From Pseudomonas sp. 8O (GTDB taxonomy: Bacteria > Pseudomonadota > Gammaproteobacteria > Pseudomonadales > Pseudomonadaceae), in assembly GCF_902506495.1 (NCBI RefSeq), contig NZ_LR733267.1, positions 186,001-250,000 on the forward strand: 64,000 nucleotides of DNA, in the 5' to 3' direction. Below are positions 17,558 to 26,196 of the stretch, piece after piece (the stretch's first letter is position 1; the number at the start of each line of letters is the position of its first letter). The position numbers and the translations under genes are program-made. The notes beneath the pieces are model-generated. The model was not told the origin of the DNA. It did not search any database and was given only the letters and a program-made list of their open reading frames with translations.

Positions 17558-18115
17558 ATGATTGCCCAGCGTTTACGATTCGCCCTGATCGGCACAGCTC
17601 TGTTCACCGCCCTGACTGCCCACGCCCAGGTGGAGGTCGAGGCCAATGCCGGCCTGCTGGCGGCGAAGATTTCCGAAGAGATCGTTCCGGGCGATTACGA
17701 GAAGCTGCTGGCTGGCTTGCGCGCCAACCCGGGCAAGCACACGCGCAAGGTCGTGCTGCTCGACAGCATCGGCGGCAGCGCGCCGGAGGCCATCCGCATG
17801 GGTCGCCTGCTGCGCGAAACCGGCTTCGAGGCGCTGGTGCCTTCCGGCGGCCTGTGCCAGGGCAGTTGCATCTACCTGCTCGCTGCCGGCAGCAAGCGCA
17901 CCGTCAATGGCCATGTCGCCCTGCGCCGACCGCCCTTCCCTGCTGGCGACTCGGCACTGGCGCAGGCCGTCCATGGCAGCCAGTCGTTCAGCCCGGCCAG
18001 GTACTTTCGCGACATGGGTGTCGACGTAAGCCTGGCGGAAGACATCTATCAGGTCGCGCCAGGGCGCTTGCGTCTGCTGAGCAAGGATGAGCTGGTGCGC
18101 TATCGGTTGAAATAG
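17558..18115 (+). CDS. periplasmic ClpP/crotonase-fold protein (COG3904-like)
   Basis: From the ATG at 17558 the product has 185 residues with a signal peptide (about 1-23, ending AHA). The mature domain has the ClpP-like pattern VVLLDSIGGSAPEAIRMGRLLRE followed by LVPSGGLCQGSCIYLLAAGSKR. The catalytic Ser position is a Ser between Gly and Cys (QGSCIYL), as in COG3904 proteins. Proteolytic activity is unproven. An in-frame start at 17495 gives a 21-residue polar prefix before the signal peptide and is less likely. Confidence 0.72.
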   Translation: MIAQRLRFALIGTALFTALTAHAQVEVEANAGLLAAKISEEIVPGDYEKLLAGLRANPGKHTRKVVLLDSIGGSAPEAIRMGRLLRETGFEALVPSGGLCQGSCIYLLAAGSKRTVNGHVALRRPPFPAGDSALAQAVHGSQSFSPARYFRDMGVDVSLAEDIYQVAPGRLRLLSKDELVRYRLK

Positions 18116-18238
18116 CGATACGGACTTGCGGGGATAAAGCCCCTGCATCACTCGATGCCGGTTTTTTTCAGGTTCTTCGCATTCTCGCGGGGGATACGCT
18201 TGATACCGGGCTGGCAACTAAGTGTTAGCTGGCGATGA

Positions 18239-18874
18239 CTTGGCACTATCCATTAGCACGCCGTCTGACCTGATGGGTTTCGCCCCTTACGGGCGACTCA
18301 CTTTCTTTGCTTGTGCAAAGAAAGTAAGCAAAGAAACACACCCCTACATACGAGCTAGGCGCCCCCGCCCTGCTGCGCCGGGGTTCCCTCGTTCCATCAC
18401 CACTCCAGGGGCCCGCCACGAAGGGCCATCCCTGGCCCATCGTGGCTCTCGCGACATCCATGTCGCTCAACCCCTTACGTGGCGATTCCACTCGGCCTCC
18501 TGAAGGGGACTCGGGCGTCGTCTACACCATCGCAGTTGAAGAGCAAAGACAAAGGCCAGACGCCGCCAATTCCAATTCCGCAAAGATTACGCAGGCCCCC
18601 GGAGCGGCACCGGAGCGAGGAAACGTAGCGAAGCGGAGTAACAGCCGAAAGGCTGGCCCGCAGGGTGAGCAAAGCGAATCAAGTTTCGCGCAGCGAAACC
18701 CGGATGTCGGGGTGCCCTTCTTTGGCACACCTTTCTTGGGCAAGCAAAGAAACGTAGCGAAGCGCAGTAAAAGCCGCAGGCTGGCCCGCAGGGTGAGCGC
18801 AGCGAATCAAGGTGTGGCGCCCGTAAGGGGCGCAACCCAAACGCTCAGTGGACTCGGTAATGGATAGTGCTAAG
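18239..18874. repeat. 636-bp non-coding element with matching inverted ends
   Basis: The left end (18239-18255, CTTGGCACTATCCATTA) matches the reverse complement of the right end (18858-18874) at 16 of 17 positions. Slightly inside, CGCCCCTTACGGGCG (18281-18295) is inverted at about 18820-18834. A 10-bp-stem hairpin CTTTCTTTGC/GCAAAGAAAG lies at 18301-18324. Two diverged direct copies of an approximately 65-base block occur at about 18615-18681 and 18743-18810. Short open frames inside are unlikely to be genes. It resembles a MITE or a large Pseudomonas intergenic repeat; no transposase is present. Confidence 0.72.
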
Positions 18875-18954
18875 CCAGTAAGCGATACGCACACAAACTT
18901 GCCAATCCAGTATTGGCTCACACCTTCCCCAGACTATGCGAAGAACCTTTTTCA

Positions 18955-20256
18955 TCAGAACAGGAAGGTCAGCGCCAGGTTGAACAGCATCGCTGCGACG
19001 AAACCGATGGGCGCGGCGCGCAGCAGCAATTGCGAGAACAGAGTCGAGCGCGCCTTGTCGTCCGTGCAGGAGCCCAGCAACAGGCTGCCGCCGGAGGAGA
19101 ACGGCGAGATTGAGGTGGCCTGGGCGCCGACCACGATGGCGATGAAGATGATCATCGGATCGATCGACATCGACGCCGACAGCGGCAGCACCATCGGGAA
19201 CAGCGCCGGCGTCACCACACCGAGCGTGCTGGCGAAGATCGACATCAGCGCCGCGATCACACCAAAGGCCACCGGAATCATCAGTGGCGGGATGTTGCCG
19301 CTGATCCAGGACGCCAGGGCATCGATGGTGCCAGCCTTGATCGCGACGGTAATCAACATGCCGACGCCGCAGATCATGATCAGCGTGGCCCAGGGTACCG
19401 AGGCGATGGCCTTGCGCTCGTCACCCAGCTTGAGCAGCAGTGCGATCACCGAGAACACGCTGGCGATCAGGCCGATATCCACCTTGCTGTTGATGAACCT
19501 GACCGTGGCGTTGTCCGGAAAGGCCAGCAGTGCCAGGGGCGCGGCAAGCACCAACACCATCATCAGCAGAGTCAGCAGCAGGGTCAGCTTCTGTTCACGA
19601 TTGAAGGCCTCCGGCAGATCGGCGGCGAGCACCGCATTCTTCAGGTTGCGGCCATGACCACCGAGGAAGACGAAGGCGGAAATCACCAGCACCGGGATAA
19701 TCGCCGTGCTGGCGAAGATCGCCAGGGCGTTGACGAAGGCTTCGCTCTCGGGCATGCCCGCGCCGGTCATCAGGCCACGGAAGATGATGCCACTCTGACT
19801 GGAAACGAAGTTGGCTCCGGCCAGTGCCCCATAGTTCACCGCCATGCCGCCGAGAATCAGGCTCATGCCGGTACGCTGGCACAGCAGCAGAGTCAGCGGT
19901 GCCATGAAGGCCAGCACGGTGTAGTAACCGGCCCCCATGGCAGCGATCACCCCCGAGGTCAGCAAAATGGCATAGGGCAGCAGGTGCGGCACGCCACGGC
20001 AGCGATACAGCAGATGCCCGGCGAGTTTTTCCAGGGTGCCGTTGACGGTGGCGAAGCTGTAGAACAGGCAGACCGAGAAGATCACGAAGAAGATCTTCAG
20101 CGGCCACATGTTGATGATGTCGCCCGGGCTCATGCCCATGCCGAAGCAGCCCAGCAGGTAGGCGAAGGCAATGGCGAACAGGCCGATGTTGATCTTGGTG
20201 GTGTACCCCAGCGCGACGGCGAGGACGATCGCGGCGACGACGAGCAGGCTCATCAT
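18955..20256 (-). CDS. MatC/SLC13-type organic-acid transporter
   Basis: The product from the ATG at 20256 has 433 residues and ten to twelve hydrophobic helices. The N-terminal half (NIGLFAIAFAYLLG, NMWPLKIFFVIFSVCLFYSFA, LTSGVIAAMGAGYYTVLAFMAPLTLLLCQRTGMS) fits the dicarboxylate carrier MatC N-terminal family. A re-entrant-type TSISPFSSGGSLLLGSC lies near the C-terminus. AAGGA lies upstream of the ATG. It follows the amidohydrolase gene by 40 bases in the same direction, so the pair probably takes up and hydrolyses a dicarboxylate or lactone. Confidence 0.78.
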   Translation of the reverse strand: MMSLLVVAAIVLAVALGYTTKINIGLFAIAFAYLLGCFGMGMSPGDIINMWPLKIFFVIFSVCLFYSFATVNGTLEKLAGHLLYRCRGVPHLLPYAILLTSGVIAAMGAGYYTVLAFMAPLTLLLCQRTGMSLILGGMAVNYGALAGANFVSSQSGIIFRGLMTGAGMPESEAFVNALAIFASTAIIPVLVISAFVFLGGHGRNLKNAVLAADLPEAFNREQKLTLLLTLLMMVLVLAAPLALLAFPDNATVRFINSKVDIGLIASVFSVIALLLKLGDERKAIASVPWATLIMICGVGMLITVAIKAGTIDALASWISGNIPPLMIPVAFGVIAALMSIFASTLGVVTPALFPMVLPLSASMSIDPMIIFIAIVVGAQATSISPFSSGGSLLLGSCTDDKARSTLFSQLLLRAAPIGFVAAMLFNLALTFLF

Positions 20257-20296
20257 GATGGTTTGATTCCTTTTGTTGTTCTGATGTGAGCGACGG

Positions 20297-21127
20297 TTAC
20301 GCCGAGGCGAAACCGAACAGGGTTGCGGGGTTGTCCACCAGAACGCGACGGCGCTCCTCGGGGTTGGGCAGCAGGGCCTCGAGCAGCGCGAACTGCTGAT
20401 CGTAGCGGGTCTGCGACTCGAACTGGGTGTTGGGCCAGTCACTGCCCCAGAGGAATCGCCCGACTCCACCGCAGGCTTCACGCAGGCGCGCTTCGATGGC
20501 CTGGGCGCGGGCCTGATCGGACTGGCTGCGATAGGCTGCCGACAGCTTGATCCACACCGGCGCCTGGCCGAGCAGATCGAAGAAGGCGTGATGCTGCGCA
20601 GCATCCAATTGCACGCTCGGCGCCGGCAGGCCGAAATGATCGATCACCAGGGTGACGCCGGATTCGAGAATCGCCGGCACGATCAGCGCCAGATCGTCGA
20701 AACCACGCTGGATCTCCACCTGCCAGCCGCGTCGCGCCAGGCGGCGGAACAGGCCGTTCCAGGCCGGCCCCGTGTAGTCCTCCAGCACCTTGCCGATCAG
20801 GTTCAGGCGTATGCCCACCACACCCGCGGCGGCCAATTCGTCCAGCTCGGCATCGCTGACCTGCGCGTCGACCACCGCGACGCCACGCAAACGCTCCGGG
20901 AAACGCTGCAACGCCTCGACCATGTAGTGGTTGTCGGTGCCGAGAAAGCTGGGCTGGATCAGTACCCCGTGGGACAGCCCGCAAGCGTCCAGGTGGGCCT
21001 GGTACTGCTCCACGGAAGCGTCATAACTGGGGCTGTAGCGGCGGCCGGAAACCATGGGCAGGTCCTGGCGAAAGATGTGCGCGTGGGTGTCGATGCCGGT
21101 GATTGCGGCATAAGGCATGGGCGTCAC
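20297..21127 (-). CDS. amidohydrolase family 2 (PDC/lactone hydrolase-like)
   Basis: The 276-residue metal-dependent hydrolase has the DTHAHIF opening, GVRL-type loops (VVGIRLNLIGK), VIDHFGLP and the closing FLWGSDWPNTQ, matching amidohydrolase_2 proteins such as 2-pyrone-4,6-dicarboxylate lactonase and related sugar-lactone hydrolases. The start is either GTG at 21127, with AGAGG at good distance, or an ATG three codons later. It is the first gene of a two-gene operon with the MatC-like carrier and is divergent from the GntR regulator, the likely controller. Confidence 0.83.
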   Translation of the reverse strand: MTPMPYAAITGIDTHAHIFRQDLPMVSGRRYSPSYDASVEQYQAHLDACGLSHGVLIQPSFLGTDNHYMVEALQRFPERLRGVAVVDAQVSDAELDELAAAGVVGIRLNLIGKVLEDYTGPAWNGLFRRLARRGWQVEIQRGFDDLALIVPAILESGVTLVIDHFGLPAPSVQLDAAQHHAFFDLLGQAPVWIKLSAAYRSQSDQARAQAIEARLREACGGVGRFLWGSDWPNTQFESQTRYDQQFALLEALLPNPEERRRVLVDNPATLFGFASA

Positions 21128-21189
21128 GAAGCGATACCTCTGTCATTTTTTGTACGAGCCGCCGGTACGAGCGACTCCTTCTTGTAAAA

Positions 21190-21228
21190 CATATATTCAT
21201 ATATATGATTAGATGACTGTATCTACAG
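21190..21228. promoter_or_regulatory. two palindromes in the GntR divergent promoter
   Basis: CATATAT-TCAT-ATATATG (21190-21207) and CTGTA-TC-TACAG (21217-21228) lie side by side between the amidohydrolase and GntR genes. The second resembles the short dyads bound by HutC/FadR-type GntR proteins. The AT-rich first one could be part of a -10 region. Confidence 0.45.
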
Positions 21229-21297
21229 AGATCAAGTGCTGTCAATCTGCAGGCCAGTGGTAAAGTGACGGCCGGTCGACTTTCGGATTTGAGGTTT

Positions 21298-22035
21298 ATG
21301 AGCACCACGGCTCTGGGACAGGACGAACGCCTGCCGCTGTATCAGCGGTTACGCGACGAGATGCTGGGCAAGATCGCCGCTGGCGAATGGCTGCCCGGCG
21401 AGGCCATTCCTACCGAAGCGGAGTTGACCCGACAGTACGGTGTGGCCGTGGGAACGGTGCGCAAGGCGGTGGAAACCCTGGTTGCCGAAGGCCTGCTGCT
21501 GCGTGCCCAGGGTCGCGGCACCTTCGTGCGGCGGCCGAACTTCGACGGTTCGCTGTTCCGCTTCTTCCGTCAGGTCAACGCCAGCGGCCAGTCTCAGGTG
21601 CCGCAAAGCCGTATCCTCGACTGCCGCCAGGTGCCGGCCGACGCGGCCGCCAGCCAGGCGCTGAAGCTGAGCGAAGGCGCCCCCTGCATATTCCTCCAAC
21701 GCCTGCGCCTGATCGACGGTCGCCCGCTGTTCCATGAACGTATCTGGCTGCCGGCGTCGCGCTTCGGCGCTTTGCTGGACATCGCCGCCGACGACTTCCC
21801 GCAGTTGCTCTACCCCTTCTACGAGCAGCACTGCGGCCAGCGCATTGCCTCGGCCCAGGAGACCCTCACCGTCTCTGCGGCCGATGCCGAGCTTGCTGCC
21901 GCCCTGGATGTAGCCGAGGCCAGCCCGAGCGTGGTCATCGAACGCACCGCATTGGGCTACGACCGCACGCCGCTGGAATATCGCCTGTCACGCGCGGCGG
22001 CGGAGAACTTCCGTTACCAGGTGGAAATCAGCTAA
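21298..22035 (+). CDS. GntR-family (HutC subfamily) regulator with UTRA domain
   Basis: The 245-residue protein has an N-terminal winged helix (about 12-75: PLYQRLRDEMLGKIAAGEWLPGEAIPTEAELTRQYGV, GTVRKAVETLVAEGLLLRAQGRGTFV) and a UTRA effector domain (about 95-240). The ATG at 21298 has GAGG four bases upstream; an earlier in-frame start at 21265 has none. Located between the amidohydrolase/MatC operon and the CitMHS gene, it probably represses uptake and breakdown of an organic acid until the ligand binds. Confidence 0.88.
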   Translation: MSTTALGQDERLPLYQRLRDEMLGKIAAGEWLPGEAIPTEAELTRQYGVAVGTVRKAVETLVAEGLLLRAQGRGTFVRRPNFDGSLFRFFRQVNASGQSQVPQSRILDCRQVPADAAASQALKLSEGAPCIFLQRLRLIDGRPLFHERIWLPASRFGALLDIAADDFPQLLYPFYEQHCGQRIASAQETLTVSAADAELAAALDVAEASPSVVIERTALGYDRTPLEYRLSRAAAENFRYQVEIS

Positions 22036-22057
22036 CAGGCCGTTGTCCTGACGGCAA

Positions 22058-22081
22058 AACGCCCGGGCAAGCCCGGGCGTT
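22058..22081. terminator. bidirectional terminator between GntR and CitMHS genes
   Basis: AACGCCCGGGC and GCCCGGGCGTT form an 11-bp perfect stem around an AA loop, between two convergent genes, preceded by AAA. Confidence 0.75.
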
Positions 22082-22106
22082 AGATGCACTGCTGAACGTC
22101 CCCGGT

Positions 22107-23417
22107 CTAGAACAACCCGAGCGCCCAGGCCGCACCGAACAGCACCAGCGAGAAGCCCCACATCCACCACAACGAGTAGCGGATGTGCCGGCCCAGATCC
22201 AGCCCGGCCAGACCCAGCGCCAGCCACAGCGCCGGCGAGAACGGACTGATGAAGGTGCCGATGATGTTGCCGATGGTCAGCGCATAAACCACGCTGGCTG
22301 GCTCGACACCCTGGGCGCCGACCACTTCCAGCGTTACCGGCAGCAGCCCAAAGTAGTAGGCGTCGGTGCTCAGCATCAGCTCCATCGGCAGGCCGAACAG
22401 ACCCAGCACGATGTGCATCTGCCCCACCAGCGGCGCCGGCAGTACCTGCGCCAGGTCCTGGGCGATGGACGTGAGCATGCCGGTGCCGGTGAAGATACCC
22501 AGCATCGAGCCAGCGGCCAGAATGATCATACCCATGCTCAGCGCAGCCGGAGCGTGCGCGGAGATACGCTGCATCTGCGCCTTGCCGCCGGGGTAGTTGA
22601 TCAGCAGCGCCAGGCACAGGCCGATCATGAAGATATAGCCGGCCGGCAGCACGCCAGAGAACAGCGAGACCAGCACCACCAGGAACAACGCGGAGTTGGC
22701 CCAGAGCAGGCGCGGGCGTTCCAGCTCGCGCTCCTCGGCGCTCGGCTCATGCAGGTCAGTGCTGGTTTCCACCAGTACACCTTCGTCCCCGGTCGTGCCG
22801 GCCGCGATACGCCGCTGTTCACGCCAGCCCAGCAGCGCCGCCAGGGCAACCAATAGCACTACGCCAATACCCTGCACCGCGATCAACGGACGCCACAGCT
22901 CGGTGACCTCGATACCGGTCACTGCCGAGGCACGCCCCAGCGGCCCGGCCCAGGGCAGCATGTTGAAGATGCCGGCACCAATCGCCAACAGCAGCAGCAT
23001 CAGGTACGGGCTCATGCGCAACTGCTTGTACAGCGGCAGCAAGGCGGGAACGGTGAGCAGGAAGGTGGTGGCACCAGCGCCGTCGAGGTGCGCCAGCATG
23101 CCGATCACCGCCGTGGCGACGGTCACCGCGATCACGTTGCCGCGGGTCAGGCGCACCATGCCATTGATCAGGGGCCTGAACAGACCTGTGTCCTGCAGCA
23201 CGCCGAAAAAGGTGATGGCAAAAACGAACATGGTGGCAATCGCCGTCACGCGGCCGATGCCATCGGTGAAGAAACCGGAAATCGCCTCCGGGCCAAAGCC
23301 TGCGGCCAGAGCGCCCAGCAACGGCACCACAATCAATGGCAGAACAGGCGACATGCGCCCGATAAGCAACAGCACAACCAGGCTGCAGATGGTCAACAGG
23401 CCAATCAAGGTCAACAA
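22107..23417 (-). CDS. CitMHS-family citrate/metal-citrate transporter
   Basis: The product has about 436 residues with twelve hydrophobic helices. CitMHS signatures include RMSPVLPLIVVPLL at the N-terminus, AHLDGAGATTFLLTVPALLPLY and DAYYFGLLPV. Such carriers import citrate with Mg2+, Ca2+ or H+. I place the start at a TTG pair (23417/23414), preceded by GAGGAG, giving an N-terminus beginning at the first membrane helix as in other members. A longer frame from 23492 is possible. It is convergent with the GntR gene. Confidence 0.82.
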   Translation of the reverse strand: MLTLIGLLTICSLVVLLLIGRMSPVLPLIVVPLLGALAAGFGPEAISGFFTDGIGRVTAIATMFVFAITFFGVLQDTGLFRPLINGMVRLTRGNVIAVTVATAVIGMLAHLDGAGATTFLLTVPALLPLYKQLRMSPYLMLLLLAIGAGIFNMLPWAGPLGRASAVTGIEVTELWRPLIAVQGIGVVLLVALAALLGWREQRRIAAGTTGDEGVLVETSTDLHEPSAEERELERPRLLWANSALFLVVLVSLFSGVLPAGYIFMIGLCLALLINYPGGKAQMQRISAHAPAALSMGMIILAAGSMLGIFTGTGMLTSIAQDLAQVLPAPLVGQMHIVLGLFGLPMELMLSTDAYYFGLLPVTLEVVGAQGVEPASVVYALTIGNIIGTFISPFSPALWLALGLAGLDLGRHIRYSLWWMWGFSLVLFGAAWALGLF

Positions 23418-23577
23418 ACCGCTTTCTCCTCTTTGTTCTTGTAAGGCACGCGAAAGGCGCGTGCGGAGGCTAAGAGGCGAACCTTTCAACAACCTTTAAG
23501 CGGCGAACATGCGTCACACCAAATGTCAGTGGATATGTCGCAGAATCGGGGCGGCAGCCCTGCCGCCCCGGCTTGGT

Positions 23578-24321
23578 TCATTGCAGGGTGTAGCCCTTGT
23601 CCACCACCCAATCCTGGCCATGAACACCACGCGCACCGTTGCTCAGCTGAAACAGCACCACCTCGGCAATCGCCTGCGGCTCGAGGAACTCGCCGTCGAC
23701 CAGGCGCCTGCCGACTTCACTGGCGACGCCCGCCAAGGCATCCTCGGCCAGGCCCAGGCTGCTCCAGATCGGTGTCGCCGTCGGCCCTGGCGAAACCAGA
23801 TTGAGCCGCAAGCCTTCAGCGGCATGCTCCAGCGCCAGGCTGCGCACCAGCGCCGAGAGTGCGGCCTTGCTGGCGATGTAACCGCCAAGCCCGGCGAAGC
23901 CGAGTTGACGCAGGAAGGTGCTGATGAATACCACCGATGCAGGCCGCGCCAGATGAGGCTTGAGCACCTGAAAGGTATTGATTGCACCGGCGCCGTTGAC
24001 CCGCCACTGCTGCTCGAACGCCTGCATGTCGCAGCCCGATGCCAAGCGTGCGATCCCGGCGTTGGGTACCAGGTAGTCGACGGCACCGAGCCGCCCCGCC
24101 CGCTCGGCCAGCCCATGCAGCGCATCGATATCGGTGACGTCGCCCGCACACCAATGCAGCTGTTCGGGATGTAACGCCTGCAGCGCCTCCAGCGCGCCCA
24201 GACGCCGTGAGAAAGCCAGCACGCGCGCGCCGCGCTGCAGCAACAGATCACACACCGCCAGGCCGATACCCGAGCTGGCCCCGGTGACGACAGCCAGACG
24301 ACCCTGAAAATTCGTATTCAT
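23578..24321 (-). CDS. short-chain dehydrogenase/reductase
   Basis: This 247-residue cytoplasmic SDR has the classical VTGASSGIGLAV cofactor loop, VPNAGIA, a Ser in VVFISTFLRQ, the YIASK catalytic pair and SPGPTATPIW. The C-terminal DWVVDKGYTLQ tail is common in this subgroup. Its substrate is unknown. It stands alone between the CitMHS and glycine-zipper genes. Confidence 0.85.
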   Translation of the reverse strand: MNTNFQGRLAVVTGASSGIGLAVCDLLLQRGARVLAFSRRLGALEALQALHPEQLHWCAGDVTDIDALHGLAERAGRLGAVDYLVPNAGIARLASGCDMQAFEQQWRVNGAGAINTFQVLKPHLARPASVVFISTFLRQLGFAGLGGYIASKAALSALVRSLALEHAAEGLRLNLVSPGPTATPIWSSLGLAEDALAGVASEVGRRLVDGEFLEPQAIAEVVLFQLSNGARGVHGQDWVVDKGYTLQ

Positions 24322-24384
24322 GAAGTTCCTCGAAGCGAAAAGAGAGTGAGTGCCGCGACTCGCGCGAGCCGCGCTGAAATCGGC

Positions 24385-24732
24385 TTACTGCGCCTGCAGG
24401 CGGATGCCATTCATCTCCACCTGCTGACCCAGCGCGAAGCGCTCCCTGGGCGAGCGCACCCACTGCTCACGACCGCCTTCGTGGCGCACCACATAGGCGG
24501 TTCCACTATTGCCAGTGGCAGCCTGAACCTGCGCACCTGTCCAGAGCCCGGCGGCACCACCGACCAACGCACCGACAGGGCCACCCGCGGCGGCGCCCAG
24601 CATCAGGCCGGACAAACCTCCGAAACCGGCACCCACCGAGTTTTCTTCACGTTCGGCCACTACTTCGGCAGCCTGCAGAACATTGGCGGCCGCAAGGCCG
24701 AGGGAAAGGGCAAGCAAGGCAATGGATTTCAT
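24385..24732 (-). CDS. glycine-zipper periplasmic/outer-membrane protein
   Basis: From the ATG at 24732 (GGAG upstream) the product has 115 residues: a signal peptide (about 1-21), then a glycine-zipper segment (GAGFGGLSGLMLGAAAGGPVGALVGGAAGLWTG, broken here only by spacing) of the type that packs into membranes, and a C-terminal beta-rich tail ending in VEMNGIRLQAQ. It resembles the SlyB/OmpA-like glycine zipper envelope proteins. A longer frame from 24786 begins in the AT-rich promoter and is unlikely. Confidence 0.75.
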   Translation of the reverse strand: MKSIALLALSLGLAAANVLQAAEVVAEREENSVGAGFGGLSGLMLGAAAGGPVGALVGGAAGLWTGAQVQAATGNSGTAYVVRHEGGREQWVRSPRERFALGQQVEMNGIRLQAQ

Positions 24733-24851
24733 CTGATTTCTCCTGTAATGGGCATTGCACCCGGACAGAGTCAGATTCTGTGCCATGTATTTTCTCTATC
24801 AAAAACAGATAGATAAGAAAAAAAAGGTACTAATGACAACAAGGAAAGCGA

Positions 24852-24882
24852 GTCACAATGACAGCTTTAAAGTCATTGTGAC
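24852..24882. other. perfect 11-bp inverted repeat (GTCACAATGAC)
   Basis: GTCACAATGAC and GTCATTGTGAC are separated by 9 bases. It lies 26 bases past the DUF3087 stop codon and about 120 bases upstream of the glycine-zipper gene. It may be a terminator without a T-run or a regulator-binding site. Confidence 0.5.
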
Positions 24883-24908
24883 CCCAACCCAGGATCGACA
24901 GGACGTGT

Positions 24909-25433
24909 TCAGCTAAACGTTTTGACCCGCTCCAGCCACGCCATGTCGAGCCGCGTCTGCTCGATGTCCAGCGCCCGCTGCTCCATTGCCTCGCGATGGC
25001 TGTCGATCTCGCCCACCATCTGGCTCAGCTCGCTGGAGTTGCCATCGAGTTGATGCATCTGGCTCACCCCCAGGTGGTAGAAGCGCAGCAGCTTCATCGC
25101 GCTTTCATCCCCCCGTGCCACGCCTGCCTTGACGTGATGCATGACGTTGGTGACGCGCATCAGGCTGCGCTTGAGTCGCCAGCCGTAGATGGCCGGCGCC
25201 ATGAACGGCCGCGACCAGAGTTGCTGACGCACCAGCGCAATGGTCAGGCCAAGCCCCACCACCACACCGATCAGGTTCCATTTGAAGTTGTCACCACCGG
25301 GCGTGCCGAACGCCTGCGTGCTCAGCGTGGCGCAGAGCATGGCCAGCGCCAAGAAGATGAGCGCGATCACCGCAGTGCTGCGGCGGGTCTGCTGGCGGTA
25401 GTAGGCGGGGTCGATGGGCTGGATTTCAAACAT
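24909..25433 (-). CDS. DUF3087 membrane protein
   Basis: The 174-residue protein has two membrane helices (about 20-38 and 51-69) and a C-terminal cytoplasmic helical part (about 85-174) rich in charged residues, ending in a predicted coiled coil (SSELSQMVGEIDSHREAMEQRALDIEQ region). The opening FEIQPIDPAYYRQQTRRST and PGGDNFKWNL match DUF3087, frequent in Pseudomonas. Function is unknown. Confidence 0.8.
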   Translation of the reverse strand: MFEIQPIDPAYYRQQTRRSTAVIALIFLALAMLCATLSTQAFGTPGGDNFKWNLIGVVVGLGLTIALVRQQLWSRPFMAPAIYGWRLKRSLMRVTNVMHHVKAGVARGDESAMKLLRFYHLGVSQMHQLDGNSSELSQMVGEIDSHREAMEQRALDIEQTRLDMAWLERVKTFS

Positions 25434-25498
25434 GCGCGAAGGCTCGTGGCGGGGTCAGTCGGCGATGGTACGACAGCCTGCCACGATGCACGAACCCG

Positions 25499-26113
25499 TC
25501 ACGCCTCTGTACGATCCTGAAGATAAGGACCGATCGCCGCCATCGCCCCCGCCAGGTACTGCGCCTTCTCACCCACCGGCGCCACGTAGTGCAGCGCCTG
25601 GCGCGCCTCGTCGAGGCCGAGCAGACGGGCGATGACCCAGGCGGCGAGATAGGTCGACGCCAGGCAGCCGCCCGCCGTTGCGACATTGCCACGGGCGAAC
25701 AGCGGCTGATCGAGCACCCGCACACCTGCTTCCTGCACCCAGGGCTTGCTGGTCAGGTCGGTGCAGGCGGCGACGCCGTCGAGCAAGCCGAGCTTGGCCA
25801 GTAGCAACGTGCCGGAGCACTGCGCCGCCAGCAGTTGGCGCGCCGGGTCGAGGCGCAGTTGCGCCATCAGCGCTTTATCCGCCACCACCTCGCGGGTGCG
25901 CATGCCACTGCCGACGATCACCGCATCCGCCGCGCAGGCCTGCTGCAGGTCGATCTGGCTATCGATCACCAGCCCGTTCATGGACGTCACGCGCGCAGCA
26001 GGGCTGGCGATGCTGACGCGCCAGTCGGGCCTGTGTATGCGGTTGAGAATGGCGTAAGCGATCAGCGAGTCGAGTTCGTTGAACCCTTCGAAGGTCAGAA
26101 TGGCGATGTGCAT
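25499..26113 (-). CDS. DJ-1/PfpI (GATase1-like) family protein
   Basis: From the ATG at 26113 (AGGAG eight bases upstream) it has 204 residues. ILTFEGFNELDS is the N-terminal strand with the conserved Glu, and LLAAQCSGTLLLAKLGLLDG carries the nucleophile-elbow Cys. The last third (GGCLASTYLAAWVIARLLG) is also typical. Members act as isonitrile hydratases, glyoxalases, or sensor domains. It is divergent from a MocR-type regulator with a shared 22-base palindrome, so it is probably that regulator's target. Confidence 0.82.
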   Translation of the reverse strand: MHIAILTFEGFNELDSLIAYAILNRIHRPDWRVSIASPAARVTSMNGLVIDSQIDLQQACAADAVIVGSGMRTREVVADKALMAQLRLDPARQLLAAQCSGTLLLAKLGLLDGVAACTDLTSKPWVQEAGVRVLDQPLFARGNVATAGGCLASTYLAAWVIARLLGLDEARQALHYVAPVGEKAQYLAGAMAAIGPYLQDRTEA

Positions 26114-26163
26114 GGCGGCTCCTGTCATGAAACGGGTTGCCACGCAGCTTCGAGGCAATGATC

Positions 26164-26185
26164 ATGACAATCAAATAATTGTCAT
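26164..26185. promoter_or_regulatory. ATGACAAT-N6-ATTGTCAT operator candidate
   Basis: A perfect 8-bp inverted repeat with a 6-base spacer is centred between the divergent PfpI and MocR-type genes and ends 11 bases before the regulator's ATG. It is the natural autoregulatory site. Confidence 0.6.
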
Positions 26186-26196
26186 GGATACAACCC

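Noticed and set aside
18442-18867. Open frames in the 636-bp inverted-end element
   Set aside because: Both strands are open through repeated low-complexity blocks; none resembles a protein family or has a ribosome site.
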